64,000 nucleotides of DNA from Ananas comosus. Its lineage: Eukaryota; Streptophyta; Magnoliopsida; Poales; Bromeliaceae. The notes beneath the pieces are model-generated. The model saw nothing but the letters and a program-made list of their open reading frames with translations, had not been told where the DNA came from and did no database searches. The stretch is from assembly GCF_001540865.1 (NCBI RefSeq), contig NW_017893380.1:1-64000 (forward strand). The letters are read 5' to 3'. Both the position numbers and the translations under genes were made by a program. This document shows, piece after piece, positions 31,241-43,462 of this stretch; position 1 is the first letter of the stretch, and each line of letters begins with the position of its first letter.

Positions 31241-33769
31241 TGTCACGCCCCGAACCCGATCCTATTTGGCCAGTTCGAGAGCGTGATACAGACGCCGAAC
31301 GGACAGAGCCTCCCCTGTCCGCCCAAGGCTCAACAACAGGTACAAATAGAGTATAGAAATTTCGTAAGCGAAAGCATACACAATGGCTTGCACGAGGGCA
31401 AGCAATAGCCAAGAGTGAAAGTAAACAACTACACGTAAGGAATCGATTACATTTTTCATCATTTATTTTCTTTTACATCACAAGATCTCAAAATATCATT
31501 CTCGCATTTAAATATAAAGGTCTTTCACAACATACATGTTCTTTTCTTTAACAACTAAATCATCAAGCACAAAAGATGACATATAACAAAAGGGGTATGC
31601 AACTAAATAGATAAATGTCCCGGGCGGTCTCTACCTAGGGCGCGATGCCCTTACCGCGATCGTCTGCCGGCTCGCTGGGTCCCGGCTCTGTGGAAATAGG
31701 GGTGTGAGAACTACAACAAAGTTCCCAGTGGCTTCGGCAACCAACCACGCCGACTATCCCACTAGGTCTAATCAGGCATAATAGAATAAAGGAAAGTAAG
31801 TAACCAACTAGCAAATGCACTAATATGCCTGAACAATATAAAATGATATGCACAATATAATGCTCATGATGAATGCAAGGTCATAGTGTCAATACCCAAT
31901 CTCTTGGCTAACCCGTAGGTTTCGCCCTCAAGAAACTCACCAACTCAAAATCCCAATAATCGGGGAGATACCCGCGACAACCCGATGGGACCGTCCTCTG
32001 GGGAGATACCCGCTACAACCCAGTGATGTCGATTCCGGAGCACATCGCCGGAGGGGGAGCTACCACAACCTCGAGCAAGTACTAAAGTGAGTACGATCAA
32101 TCCTACATTCGAGGATTCCAAGTTCAATCCATTCCTTAACTTTAAGGAAGACTATGCTCAAATGACTCTTAACACTAAGGTTGAATGTCATAATATCTCG
32201 GTCGTTCTTGTTCTTACATTCTTTTCTATCACCAATGTCATATACACTATCAAGTTCTTGTACTCATGCCACACTTGTTTACTAAGTGTTCTATATTCTT
32301 GTTCTCATGATCAATGCCACACTTGTTTACTAAAGTGTTTAGACTCGTCGATGTCACTTGCTAAATCTATGTCAAAGTGTTACTTTTCGTTACTAACCCT
32401 TCTAGGTTCTTGTCACAATCATGCATACATAGGATCATCATTCTCACATTCTTACATACATTTAACATGCATTGAATTTATATTAGACTATATAAAAGAA
32501 CTCACAATTAACCCTATTATGCAGGATGCTCAAAACGCATAAATGCTCAAAGTATGACACTTAGACATAGGGAGATTTTCGATGTCCGTGGAATACACCC
32601 ACCTTAGAGGGTTACAGGATGCTTCGGTGAATTTCTTGAATTTTGAAGCCCTAATCCGCGTGCTGCGGCTATCTTACGGAAAACGACGTTTTTTCAATAA
32701 CTTTGCATACACTCGTCGCATTGTCGAACGAGCGTTCCAACGCGTTTAAAATCCTCAATTATGTTTCTACATGATCAAAATAGATCAAAACCTAACTTGG
32801 GCAAAACCCCTCTTTGGGATGCCCTAACATGCCATTTTTGCATTTTTCTAGATTGATCCCATTACTAAGCAAGAAAGCTTAGAATCACTTGGGAAGCTCT
32901 CTAATAAGGTTCTAAACTTCTAGAAACCATCTCTAGGGCATCTACTTTGAGCCTAGTGATCCACCATGAGAGGGGCCCAAGAATTTCATGTTTTTCATGG
33001 AGTCATGGTCCGTAGAGGATTTCCTCACTTGTAGAGAAGATCAAACCCAAAAACTATGGTCTAACCCAAACCCTAAACTCATTTTTGTATTAAGGACTCA
33101 CCTTTGCCCAAGCTCCCACAAAGCCCTACTTGTTGGAGAGCTTTAGGCCACCAAAGCACCAAAGTCCACTTCCTCCAAGCTCTTCTCCACCTTCTCAAGC
33201 TTTAGGGCTTGCTTTCTAGAGAGAGAAAGAGAGGAAAATGAGAAAGGGGGATGTGTGTGGCTGTGGGGAGAGAGAGAGAGAGGTGTTGGGGAGTAACATG
33301 TTGCTACAATTGCAACTAGGCCCCCACAAAGTCTTATTGCATCAGACTTCGAAATGCTGTCTGGGGCTCTTGTACCGGTACAAGGGTTCTTGTACCGGTA
33401 CAAGGCCAGGCAGTAAGCCAAACCCGAGAGCTGCCTCTCGGTGCGCAGGGTTTGTACCGTACAAGAGTCTTGTACCGGTACAAGTCTGGACTGCACCAAA
33501 CCGAGAGCTACTAAGCTCTGGTCGCTGCTTGTACCGGTACAAACCATCACCCTTGTACCGGTACAAGAGTCCAGAGATGCAGTTTTGACTTCGATTCAGC
33601 TCTACTTCGCGCCGTCGTTGACGCCAAAACCATTTTAACACTTCTCTAACTCATTTTTCGCCCCTTTCAACTTGTCGGGCAGCAAGAGGAACTTGTCCAT
33701 CGCTTTCCTTCGACACTTTAACCATTTGGTTAAAGTTCGAATATCGTTTTCGGGTTTCGATACGTTACA
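31241..33769 (-). repeat. 5' LTR of element A
   Basis: It is 2,529 bp, starting TGTAACGTATCG at 33769 and ending GGGGCGTGACA at 31241. It closely matches the solo LTR at 16.2-18.8 kb over its 3' half and the truncated 3' LTR at 22.7-23.5 kb over its 5' part. Compared with the latter it shows many single-base losses. Confidence 0.85.
33372..33563. repeat. GTACCGGTAC palindrome array, 5' LTR A
   Basis: Perfect copies start at 33372, 33392, 33472, 33531 and 33554. One copy near 33453 lacks a single G (GTACCGTAC). The array lies 206-397 bp from the LTR start. Confidence 0.95.
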
Positions 33770-35253
33770 CCTGGGAGTAGGACGTTGCGGCACCACCAGC
33801 TCAGGTGCCTTGGGAGGGGACAGTTTTCCCCGTGATGATTGAGGGACCGAGAGGATCGACTCATGGATCGCCTCAACGAATTCAGGAGGTGCAATCCGCG
33901 ATTTTGACGGAGAGAAGTTCTGACCCACTGGATAGTAGAGAAGTGGCTTATGCGTATGGAGAAGTTATTACGACACTTCGTGGAGGAGAGGGACAGAGTT
34001 TGGCTCGCCACACATCATCTTGACGGCGGAGCCTACCGTTCGTGGTGTTGGATATTCGGGATAACCCGAACACGGATTTGTCGGCGATCTCGTGGAAGAG
34101 ATTAAGGAGCTTATGATGGCTAAGTACTTTCCAGAGGTGTCAAGAGAAAGATGGAGCAGAATCTGCGGTGGCTTGCGCCAGGAGGAGCGACGATGGCGAG
34201 TACGAGAGGAGTTCTCTTGGCTTTTGCATTGTGTGCCTTTTGTCGTGCGATGATCGAGGACAAGGCCCGCATTTTCGAGCATAGATTGCGGCCCTCGATC
34301 TTTTGGTTGGTGCAGTCCTCAACCTTCAGACTATCGTGATGTGGTGAACGCGGTTCATCATAGAGAGCAACGGTGGAGTTGCAGAGCGCCGCGAGGGCAT
34401 AGACTAGGGAAGGACAAGAGACCCGTGCTGAGGGTGCGAGTCAGACGCACTCACCGAGGCCCCGAGGCACCCCAGAGCCGGAGCCAATCGCGAGGACGTG
34501 GCTCATTTACTCAGCGAGGATGACCTGATCATCGCCAGGTTCCGTGCTGCGTGATCTACGGAGGTCCTCATTTCCCACGGCAGTGTTCATACAGTCGGGC
34601 AGGTACTACTTGTGTGGCCAGGAGGGCCACTTCACAGTCGGACTGCCCGACGGGTCCAGCACCAGCGCCATCTTCGGCGTCTGCACCAGCTTTACCAGGC
34701 CCTAGCCAGGGACACTTTCTGCTCACCACCAGGCTAGGCGGCCACCAGTTCAGCGGCAGATGGAGGGTCATGACAAGCCCGAGCGGGCGTATGTTACGCG
34801 CCCAGACTGAGGAGCGGCGGTAGCCAAGAATGTGGTCGCAGGTATCATTTTACTTATGGTATTCAAGTACGAGCATTATTTGATACCGGTGCATCGCATT
34901 CTTCATAGATCGGCCTATTTGCCGAGTTCATGGCATCCCCTTTGTTTCCTTATTGCATCCGGGACGTGTTGTTGTCCGACCACTCTTTGGATATTAGGGA
35001 GTTTTGCCCCAGTTGCCTGTTCGGGTAGGAGATTGGATCATGCCATGGATTTGCTAGTTTTGCATAAACTCGGAGAGTTTGATGTTGTTTTGGACATGGA
35101 TTGGTTGATCAAGTACTTCGCCACTATCGATTGCAAGATCGAACGGTGACCGTTTAGAGACCGTGGCAGGCGGAGGTTGTGTACCATGGATGCCAGAGTT
35201 CGCTATTTGCGATGACGATTAGCTTCTCTCGAGCTAGACAGTTGATTAGCAGA
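33770..35253 (+). pseudogene. Ty3 element E, left part (gag, knuckle, protease)
   Basis: Plus-strand gag core remnants (DFDGEKF and a TTLRGGEGQSLARHT-like stretch) lie at 33895-34020. A damaged nucleocapsid knuckle (LCGQEGHF) lies near 34605. Protease ([10 protein letters not shown]) lies near 34885, and a VVLDMDWLIKYFATIDCK-like stretch at 35085-35140. The reading frame breaks every 50-150 bp. It stops at the AGA target site of the CACTA element and resumes at 62134. The 5' LTR of E would lie left of element A and is not in the window. Confidence 0.65.
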
Positions 35254-35700
35254 ACTACAGAAAATGATTTATAGGTGACAGTAAAAATTTGTCACTAAAA
35301 ATAAAAAATTTGTCAAATAGTTTTAGTGACGATAAATCGTCTCTATAAGTTGTCATGGTAGGTCCCGTGGCAATAGATTTTGTCACGGAAAAAAAAATAT
35401 TGTCACGGAAAATAGTATTAATGACAAGTTAATTTTGTCACTAAATATTACTTATTTTCACCAAATAATATTTACGAAATGGTTGAACATTAAAAATAGT
35501 AATCTTAGGTGAACAACATATGCCATCACTAATAGTTAGTGACATCATTATCTGTCACTAAATTTACATTTATGACGATGATTATTCACTACACACTAAT
35601 ATTTAGTGATAATAAAGCTTGTTACAGAATATTGCATTTATAACGATAATATTCATCACCGACATATTGTCACTAATATTAGTGACAACAAAACCATTAT
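35254..35700. repeat. CACTA subterminal repeat cluster (copy 1)
   Basis: More than a dozen variants of GTCACTAA and TTAGTGAC alternate in both orientations. The counterpart in copy 2 is at 53899-54350. Confidence 0.75.
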
Positions 35701-37436
35701 TTATGATACAGTTCCAAACAATCAATTGATATTTATGATAAACAAATCGACGAGATTTTTAAGCTCTAATAATGAAAAGGCATTAATATTCTCCATTCGT
35801 CATACAAAATAATCCCAATATCTCCAATTTTTAAGTACATAACAAGAGTTTTCAAATTCAAACTAAATGATTCAATCTAAAATAAGTACATTTGATATAC
35901 ATGGTCCACATCAAATAAAGGATTGTCGAATACTAACACTACACTGCGTAAAAATTGCACCACTCATCCTTACCTGCAATGAATAAAAAATAAATATAAT
36001 TAGACAAAATTAAAATATGAAAGAAGATAAAATAAAAAATATTAATGTTAAGATAAGTATGATCCAAGTGGGGCTACATTTCTTTTTCTCAATGTATGCT
36101 CTTTCCTCATCTTCTAATGATTTTAATTTAATTTAACAAAATAAAGCTAGAAACTAACTGAAAAATAAAGCTAGAAATAGATGTCTAGAGTGGCAAATGA
36201 TAGATAGATCAAGAAATGCTGCAGAGTTTGCAATCAACTCAAAGGTCAAACGATGAAGACCAGTTTTCTAGGCCGACGAAATAGCAAAGCAATCCTGTAA
36301 ATATTCGATCTCCTCTTTAATCTTAATTTGTTGGAGTATGACAAACTCTCTTTAAGCCCGATGAGGACATCAGGGCATGTTCAGATAACCCAGCTATTTA
36401 TTATCAATTTGATATTGGTTTCAGAAAATCAAACCATGAAAACAATTTTTGTGGATTAGGAGAGAAATATAATGATAAGTAAATGAGCATTTTAAAGTCT
36501 TTATATACATTTACAAGTCGAGAATAACAAAAATGTACTTAACACATATCTAAACCCAAAGTCAAACAGCATTGAAGACACTAATTAACCTACACGAGCT
36601 AGCTAGTCATAATTTTTTTTGCCAGTAGAGTCTCTCTATTACAAAGAATTAATTGATACAGACCAACTGAGGAGATTGCCAACCATACAATTGTTCTCAT
36701 TGCTATGTTTAGGACATGAGTCATTGTTTAGACCAATCAATAAAACTGATGACTCTAAATATTCCATCAACCACTCCAGGAGCATAGGCTCACCTTCATA
36801 TGTGGTCCAAGCAACAATGATCAAGTAAACAATAAAATACATGTAAAAATGATAGAAAACTTATCTGAACTAGAACATTTTGAATCTACTAGCTTATCTG
36901 AACTAGAACATTTTGAATCTACTAGCTATATAGATTTCCTCTTGTGGTTGTAGGAGTTTGATTTTACTCCCTAACAGGGTATTTACAATCATGAGTCTTC
37001 AGTATAATGCAATCACCAACAAGGAGATTTATCATATTATGAGAAATAAGGTCTGAAGGTCTGTCTATTATAGATTTTAGAATCATTTTATACTCCACTA
37101 ACTAGTCATCATAAGCTCCATAAGGAAATGAAGTTCTAAGACTAAATATAACCTTTTAGAGTACCAAACATAATGCCACATCAAAACTACACAGAATGAT
37201 TATTGGAGGAAGCACAACTATAGTAGAAGTCCTCCAACAGCTATTCTGCTATATTAAAGCAGAAACTTCACTTTGGAGCTTCCGCTTATGAGTCTCGAAA
37301 GCTCATTTTAGCTTCCCACAACAAACACAGTCTCTTATTGCCAAACACTTGGTTGTGCTCCTCCGATCAGATAACATTCTCTATAATTCGCGCCAAATAA
37401 TCACTTAAGTAATTTTAGAGCACAGGGGCAAATCGA

Positions 37437-39180
37437 TTTTACACTTACAGGATCTCAAGTGAGCCCACAAGTCCAACCGACTTTGGAATCCCCCTATTAC
37501 TTGGTTTCTATCAAGAAGCCTGTTTTCAAGGGACGATTAGACAGAATAAAAAGAGATGTAGCAGAATAAAACAAGTGCATAATAAATATTAACTTCAGGT
37601 GTCTAGTGTCATACTAGCATTGAAAAAAATTTTTGGTATCGAACACGATAACTGGTTCTTGTTTAAATGGCTGCAGGAGCACACCATGAAACTAATTATA
37701 GCTCTCCAAGCAATGAAAATAAGCCACACTAGTTTATTATAGGGCTTTACATGTATAACCTGCGAAAGCATTTGTTACATACATACCCTGGTACTCACAT
37801 CCAATTTTGGGAAGTTTGGTTTCTTATCTTTTCGTAGATAAAAGATATAGATCAAATTTTACACGTGCGTATATATAAATACAATTTTTTCAGGGTTACA
37901 TATGTAGAAACATCTTTACAACATTCTGTGTATGGACGGGTGAATGAGAAGAAAAGATACTCACAAATGTTGTGCATTGAGGAGTTGATCCAAGCCGGAG
38001 ACGCATTCATCGACACTGGAGAGTTCCATTCAACTGATTATCAGCAAGGTCTAGCCAAGAGAGGTTCGAAAGCTTTCCCAATGTAGCAGGTATCCTTCTA
38101 TGAACTTGTTGAGTTCAGCGTCCTGCAGCAGAAATTTAAGAACTAATTATATGCATCAATTGGTCATCAATTTGCTATTTACATGATAAAAAACTAGAGA
38201 GCTATATGATATCGTAACCTTACAAGAAGTGAGTTGCCGTAGATTGCCTAGTTCATCTAGGATGGTACGGTGAAGCTACACTTAAACAGGATCCTATATA
38301 ATAGTTCAGATAGAGTAGTAAATTAATTAAATGAGTTACTTAAGAGCAAAAAGTTATCATAACAAAAGGCATGGATTGTATTATAATAGTAGCTGGAAAA
38401 ACATACAGGTGAGTTAGCTGTGTCAAGTTCCAAGTGCTGGTGTGAGTGACATCCAAGTTTTGATTATAGACAAGTCCCTGCAGTTAAAATTGTTAGTATC
38501 CTAATTTTTTGCTAGTGAATATTTGATTGTTATCAGGATAGGAGAGCTGAATTCATAACCGCATTGATCAACAAATGGAAAATTACTAATTTATCCCTGA
38601 AATTTGTTCTGTGCCGCAAAGTAAGTCCTTATGTTAGATCAGAGAGATGTCTCGTATCAGCACTGTCGGTAAACTCTTATTTGGATAAAGTTGAAAATGA
38701 GAGAAAAATTGAAATCAAGGTTAAACTTCAGGTTCAATTTGCAATCTATGCAAAATTTAGGTACTAGATTGAAACTCTTGAGAATCAAAATGAAATGGAA
38801 TCATTTCACATATACAGATGAAACTCAAATAACGAATTTTAAACGGAGGTCACAAGGACTACAGAGTATCTTGTGATGAAAAACTTACAAGGTTTGCAGT
38901 TGATCAAACTTCCTTATTGTCGCTTATGTACCTTCAAGCCCATGCTAATAATTTCCTGAAAACATCGAAACTGGGTCAAGAAAATGGCAGCTGTTATTAG
39001 ACATATGACAACTGAAAAGTACTAAAACTCACAGTGTGGTCACCTCGACTTGGTGCAGATCACTCCATCCCAGCGTTCGCTGCAGGGATCTTTCGACTGC
39101 TGCCAACTCGGTGGCGTGTTTTTCCATTGCTTCATCAACGACTTCAGAGCCGAAACTGCACGTGTATTTCATTGGTTTAA
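37437..39180 (-). pseudogene. Captured LRR receptor kinase ectodomain exons (copy 1)
   Basis: A series of short minus-strand exons with GT/AG-like borders resembles LRR VIII-1 receptor kinases (At5g49760/HPCA1 type). The N-terminal cap (SKDPCSERWDGVICTKS) ends at 39041. A repeat at 38955-38889 contains MGLKV and LIN..QL-like residues. Others at about 38482-38405 (YNQNLDV, WNLTQLTHL), about 38280-38220 (DELGNLRQL) and 38125-37958 (LGKLSNLSWLDLADNQLNG, LDQLLNAQH) follow. The last, ending at 37457, reads GGIPKSVGLVGSLEIL. These receptors sense extracellular signals at the plasma membrane; here the transmembrane and kinase parts are absent. Frameshifts make it non-coding as it stands. Its position inside a CACTA element indicates transduplication. 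Confidence 0.7.
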
Positions 39181-39314
39181 TCGGCTATCTTACGAGCCGA
39201 AACTGCCGTTGAAGCCTTGGTGTGAATGGAAAATAGCGAAGTATTTTGTGAGGAATGTTTTTACTCTTCCATTAAAATAAAAAGAGTAGAATGTAACCAA
39301 GTTTTGCACAGCAA

Positions 39315-40447
39315 TGAAAGTTTGAGGAGCCACAGTCTATCTAGATTGTATCTATCACCTAGAGCGTGGTGAATAGGTGAACGCCAAAAAACCACAAATC
39401 TCGATGCAATAAAAAATAAATGCGGAAAATAAAAGCACACCGAGATTTACGTGGGAAAACTCCAACTTGGAGAAAAACCCACGGACCGAACACGCGAAAA
39501 AATAATTCACTAGAGAAAGATTACAAGTGATTACGACTCCACGGACTCAACTCTCTTAACCTCCTATGAATCTTCGCGCTACCCCTCCGGGTTGTCCACG
39601 CCCTCATGTTCGAGTCCAACGCCTCCACTCCGAATCCACGAAGCTTCAATCACGCCAATCCACGAGCCCACTCGAATCCATGAGCCCACGATCGAATCCA
39701 CGAACCGCCGTCAAATACGCCGAATCCACGACGCCACCATGACGAATATCATGAATATGGTGATCCTTCGCTTTGGAGTATTGTAGAAAACCAGGGAATA
39801 GAACTCAAGCTAAGCGGAGATCAAATCGACATATTAATATCAAATTTCAATATCTCGATTTGATCTAAAAGAGGCTTTTGTAGAAAATAGGTTTTGATGA
39901 AATCGAGCCTCTAGGGTTTCTCAATATGTATTCTTATGATGCTTGATCAGTTAGAGAAGCCCAATAGCTTATTTATAGACTTTAGAATCAATTGGAGTCG
40001 GATTAGAAAGATTTCACGATTTTACACTGTGTACCGGTACACTTTAGGCTGTCACCGGTTACACAATGACGGAACGAAAAACCTGACGAAACAGTGAAAT
40101 CGGTTACATCCTTGATGGTCGTACCGGTACACATTTTGTACCGGTACACTTCTGATGCTGTACCGGTACACTTTGCAAATTTTCGCCGTTTCGGATTTTG
40201 CAAAGTTCCGATGCACTTTCTAATCTGTTAGACAATGATATTATGATTCTAATGTCTACAACTAAGTATGAATCACCACAATCATGAATTAACACTTTAC
40301 CTAGACATCGTGATTCACGGTGTGAGTTATTGTGAGTTATTTTCCAACTTCTTCGAAATCTTGAATTCTTCGATCTTCGACAACACGCACTGATTCTTCA
40401 AGACTCCGACTCACTTCACGAAACTTGCCAACACACAAGACTTAACA
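39315..40447 (-). repeat. 3' LTR of the Ty1 gag-only element
   Basis: It is 1,133 bp on the minus strand, from TGTTAAGTC at 40447 to CAAACTTTCA at 39315. It contains a cluster of CGAATCCACGA-type short repeats (39600-39735) that is shared with the partial 5' LTR at 43740-43905. Confidence 0.8.
40031..40169. repeat. GTACCGGTAC palindrome array, Ty1 LTR
   Basis: Four perfect copies start at 40031, 40121, 40138 and 40160. Degenerate copies are at about 40051 (CACCGGTTAC) and 40098 (ATCGGTTAC). The array lies 278-416 bp from the LTR start at 40447. The decamer is the same as in Ty3 families A and B, although the LTRs are otherwise unrelated. Confidence 0.95.
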
Positions 40448-42407
40448 ATCTCCCCCTTTGGCAATTTCGTGACAAAACTCACACAAACTCAAAAATTACA
40501 ATTTAAAGAAAAAACAAAGTTCAATGTCATCACCAAAACATCGAACCCCTCGCATGTAGTCCAAATACAATTCGAAACTCAAAAGTACATCATAAACTCC
40601 TAAAACAGACTCTATGACTTAGACGCAACTAGGAGTCTTGAAGTCTTGATTTCCTGCAAAACAATTTATCCAAAAACACTGTAGAACCTTAACAACATTA
40701 GATTCTTATACCTTCTCCACCTTTGTTCTCGATGATCACGTCTCCCCCTTTGTTCTTGAATTCATCCTCTTCTCTTTTGATTTCATTCCTTCTTCTCATT
40801 TGTTCTCGATCAACACTTGTTCATCTATACTCTCCCCCTTTTTGTCAAAAATTGCCAAAGACAAAGCATATAAAGAAAAAACTTACTAGAAAGCATAAGA
40901 GAAGTTATGTCATAGTCATAGGCTTAAAAGAGAATGAAAGACAAGCAAAGTACACATCATTTGATTCGTTGCAGCACTCGAGATTGACGTGCTTAAACTT
41001 GCCAAGAGGCTATATAATGCGGCCTTCCGATGATCCTCAAAATATATTAATTTCATAAAAATTAAAAATTATACTCCAAAAATTATTATGATGAAGATAA
41101 AATATTATAGGATTTCAACATGCATCGAATCATCAAAATTATGTTATAAAAAATAATCTAATGATTCAAAACTATCAAGATGTAACGGTTCATGAAAAAT
41201 GATTTTTAGAAATTCAACAAAATTGACACCAATTTATCGCAATATGTTCAAAATAGAGATTTAACTAATATGGCACCGGGGGTGGCTCTTTGAGCATCTT
41301 TTCACCTTACCACCTTATAACTCCGAAAATTCTAAAATATTCAATCAATTTTTTTTTTCAACCTTTTTCGGTTAATCAATTCAATCTTCATGTGGTAGCT
41401 TCACACACTTGCCGGACGACCGGGGTGGTAGCTCTTTCCTACATGTGGTGGTAGTTTTCACACTCCTTTAGGATGTAACTCTTTCCACATCTTTTAAACA
41501 TAAGAGTTTTTTCTTTTTCTTTTCCTTTTTTTTTTTAAAAAAAATTTCAAACTCCCCCTAAATTAGACAATCTCACAATTGAAAATATTTTGACAAATTT
41601 TAGTCTATTAGAGAATATCCATCCATCATCTCCAACACACACAACCAAGATGAATTAATCACCAAGAGATCAAATTTGATTTCAAAACTTTGATGAATAT
41701 ATGCATTAAGAGATCATATATCAAATTATCATCAAAATAATAAAAAGTGGAGTAAAACCGATAATTAATATGAATTTAACTTAATATGATTGTGAAGATA
41801 AAACCCGTTTACACAATCTTTAAAAACTTTCTCTCCAAAAAAAATGATTCTCAATCATCTCCTCTCTCAAAGATTTTGAAATTCCCAAATACCTTTCCTA
41901 AAAAAAATGATTTTTAACCGAATAAAAGCCAAAGCACCAAAAATCGTCTAAACATGTAATGCAATGATTAAAATTAAACAACAAGCACCAAACAAAGCAT
42001 TACACTAAAGATAAAAAATGACTAAGACGAGGAGCAAGGAAAGATATCACCTTTCCGGATCCAAACTTGTCGGATCGTTGGTTTTCTCGACTTGTCGACG
42101 TTAGGTGCCGTTTGTTTAGACTTTTGATCAACCGTTGGTGTTTTCTTCGGTTGAGGCTTAGGTTAAATTTGTCGTTGAGGCTTGTGCACCTGTTTTGCAT
42201 GAACTTGGCGTTGTGTATTAGAAGTCCGGTTCTTTTGAGGTACTCGACTGACTTGATTTTTCTTATGATTCCGCGGGGGAAGTCGAGTTGTAGATAATGC
42301 CGCTTGAGGTTTAGAGAGTGTTGATCGATTCTTCATTTCCTTGTTTGAGCAATTTGATCATTCTTTTCTTCGTCACTTGACGATGATTCACTTGATGTTG
42401 AATCATC
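40448..42407. other. Non-coding interior of the Ty1 element
   Basis: AT-rich, with CTCCCCCTTTG phrases at 40447, 40741 and 40831 (purine tracts on the element strand). A short open frame at 42200-42000 on the minus strand may be the decayed gag tail. No pol domains are recognisable. Confidence 0.5.
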
Positions 42408-43424
42408 TCACGTCTTTGCTTGCATAGCCTTTTGTCTATACGTCTTCTTTGAAGGACAATCTGTCGCAATGTGGCCGTAGCCTTTGCACTTGAAGCATTG
42501 GATCTCGCCATCAAATACATCCTTTTCCTTTGATGACTTTGCACGTTTTTTATCCTTAGACTTTGAAGATGAAGATGATTTAGACAAAGATTGTTGCTTG
42601 GACGATGAAGCCTTGTCCAATCTATTCTTGTTCCGGAAATTTCGACGAAACTTCTTCGTAAGAAGCGCCAATTGTTGTTCGAAGTCTGCAATTGACAAAT
42701 CATCGTCGGAACTTGAGTCTTCGTCCTTCTCCTTAGTAGATTTCAATGCAACACCTGTGCTTTTAGAAGAAGACTTGGAAGAAGATTGATTAGTAGAAAA
42801 GGTCATTTCGTAGGTTTGTAAAGCACCTACTAATTCCTCGACTTTCATCTCGTCCGGATGTTTGACCGTTTCGATCGCGGCTACTTTAGCCCGAAAACGT
42901 TCCGGAAGAGTTCGAAGAATTTTACGAACAACTTTAGAATCCGGAATTTTCTCTCCTAAATTAGCACATGTATTAATAATATCTTGAAGCCTAGTGTAGT
43001 AATCGGTAAAAGATTCATGCTCCTCCATACGAATAGCATCAAATTGACTAGTCAACATTTGGAGCTTTTGAATTTTTACTAAACTAGTACCCTCATGTGT
43101 AATTTGTAGAGTATCCCAAATTTCCTTTGCCGTTTCGCATGCCGAAACCCGAGTAAACTCCGTTTGCGATAAAGCGTTGAATAAAGCATTAATTCCTTTA
43201 CCGTTAAACGAAGATGACTCGTTTTCATCTTTTGTCCATTTGTTCCGTGGTTTTGGCTTTTCAACATTATCGATCTTTTCTATCGGATGTTTCCACCCAA
43301 ATTCAATTGATTGCCAAACCCGCTCATCGATAGCAATTAAAAAAGCTCTCATGCGAACTTTCCAATAGGCATAATTCGTGCCGTCGAAGAGCGGAGATCG
43401 ATTAATGTTACCACTTTCGGCCAT
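42408..43424 (-). CDS. Ty1-type gag polyprotein
   Basis: A 338-codon open frame starts at an ATG 25 bp inside the PBS. It begins in the style of copia gag (PLFDGTNYAYWKVRMRAFL), continues through the gag core (AKEIWDTLQITHEGTSLVKI, FTDYYTRLQDIINTCANLGE, KILRTLPERF) and a Ser/Asp-rich linker, and ends with the CCHC knuckle CFKCKGYGHIATDC. It would form the capsid and package element RNA. The intact gag without pol suggests the element can supply its own particle but needs another element for reverse transcriptase and integrase. Confidence 0.85.
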   Translation of the reverse strand: MAESGNINRSPLFDGTNYAYWKVRMRAFLIAIDERVWQSIEFGWKHPIEKIDNVEKPKPRNKWTKDENESSSFNGKGINALFNALSQTEFTRVSACETAKEIWDTLQITHEGTSLVKIQKLQMLTSQFDAIRMEEHESFTDYYTRLQDIINTCANLGEKIPDSKVVRKILRTLPERFRAKVAAIETVKHPDEMKVEELVGALQTYEMTFSTNQSSSKSSSKSTGVALKSTKEKDEDSSSDDDLSIADFEQQLALLTKKFRRNFRNKNRLDKASSSKQQSLSKSSSSSKSKDKKRAKSSKEKDVFDGEIQCFKCKGYGHIATDCPSKKTYRQKAMQAKT

Positions 43425-43448
43425 TAGATAACAATTTATCTAGATCCC

Positions 43449-43460
43449 GCTCTGATACCA
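43449..43460 (-). promoter_or_regulatory. Primer-binding site of the Ty1 element
   Basis: TGGTATCAGAGC on the minus strand, two bases after the 5' LTR end, is complementary to initiator tRNA-Met. Confidence 0.85.
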
Positions 43461-43462
43461 AT

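Larger units (their letters stand above)
22702..33769 (-). mobile_element. Ty3/Tekay (Del) chromovirus element, family A, interrupted
   Basis: Full element on the minus strand: 5' LTR 33769-31241, PBS at 31233-31222, gag then pol down to 26148, a solo LTR of family B (26142-23539), the rest of the 3' untranslated tail with polypurine tract (23533-23468), then a truncated 3' LTR (23467-22702). The chromodomain at the end of integrase, the RT sequence and the long LTRs place it with Tekay/Del chromoviruses. Coding frames are broken, so it is defective. It is inserted in gypsy E: the base after 33769 continues E gag-like sequence. Confidence 0.85.
35254..39314 (+). mobile_element. CACTA transposon, left part (copy 1)
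   Basis: The left end ACTACAGAAAATG is a damaged CACTACAAGAAAATG terminal repeat (compare 53899), abutting AGA of element E. The first 350 bp hold many direct and inverted copies of TTTGTCACTAA / TTAGTGACA, the usual subterminal transposase-binding repeats of CACTA elements. No transposase is present. A Ty1 element interrupts it at 39315. It carries captured exons of an LRR receptor kinase. Confidence 0.75.

Noticed and set aside
26149..33769. Treating 23539-26142 and 31241-33769 as the two LTRs of one element.
   Set aside because: They are only distantly similar, and the CAGTT duplication shows 23539-26142 to be an independent solo LTR. The true partner LTR is at 22702-23467.
36639..36842. 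A minus-strand ORF (AWTTYEGEPMLLEWLMEYL) inside the CACTA element as another captured gene.
   Set aside because: I could not match it to any family, and it is not open in copy 2 in the same form.
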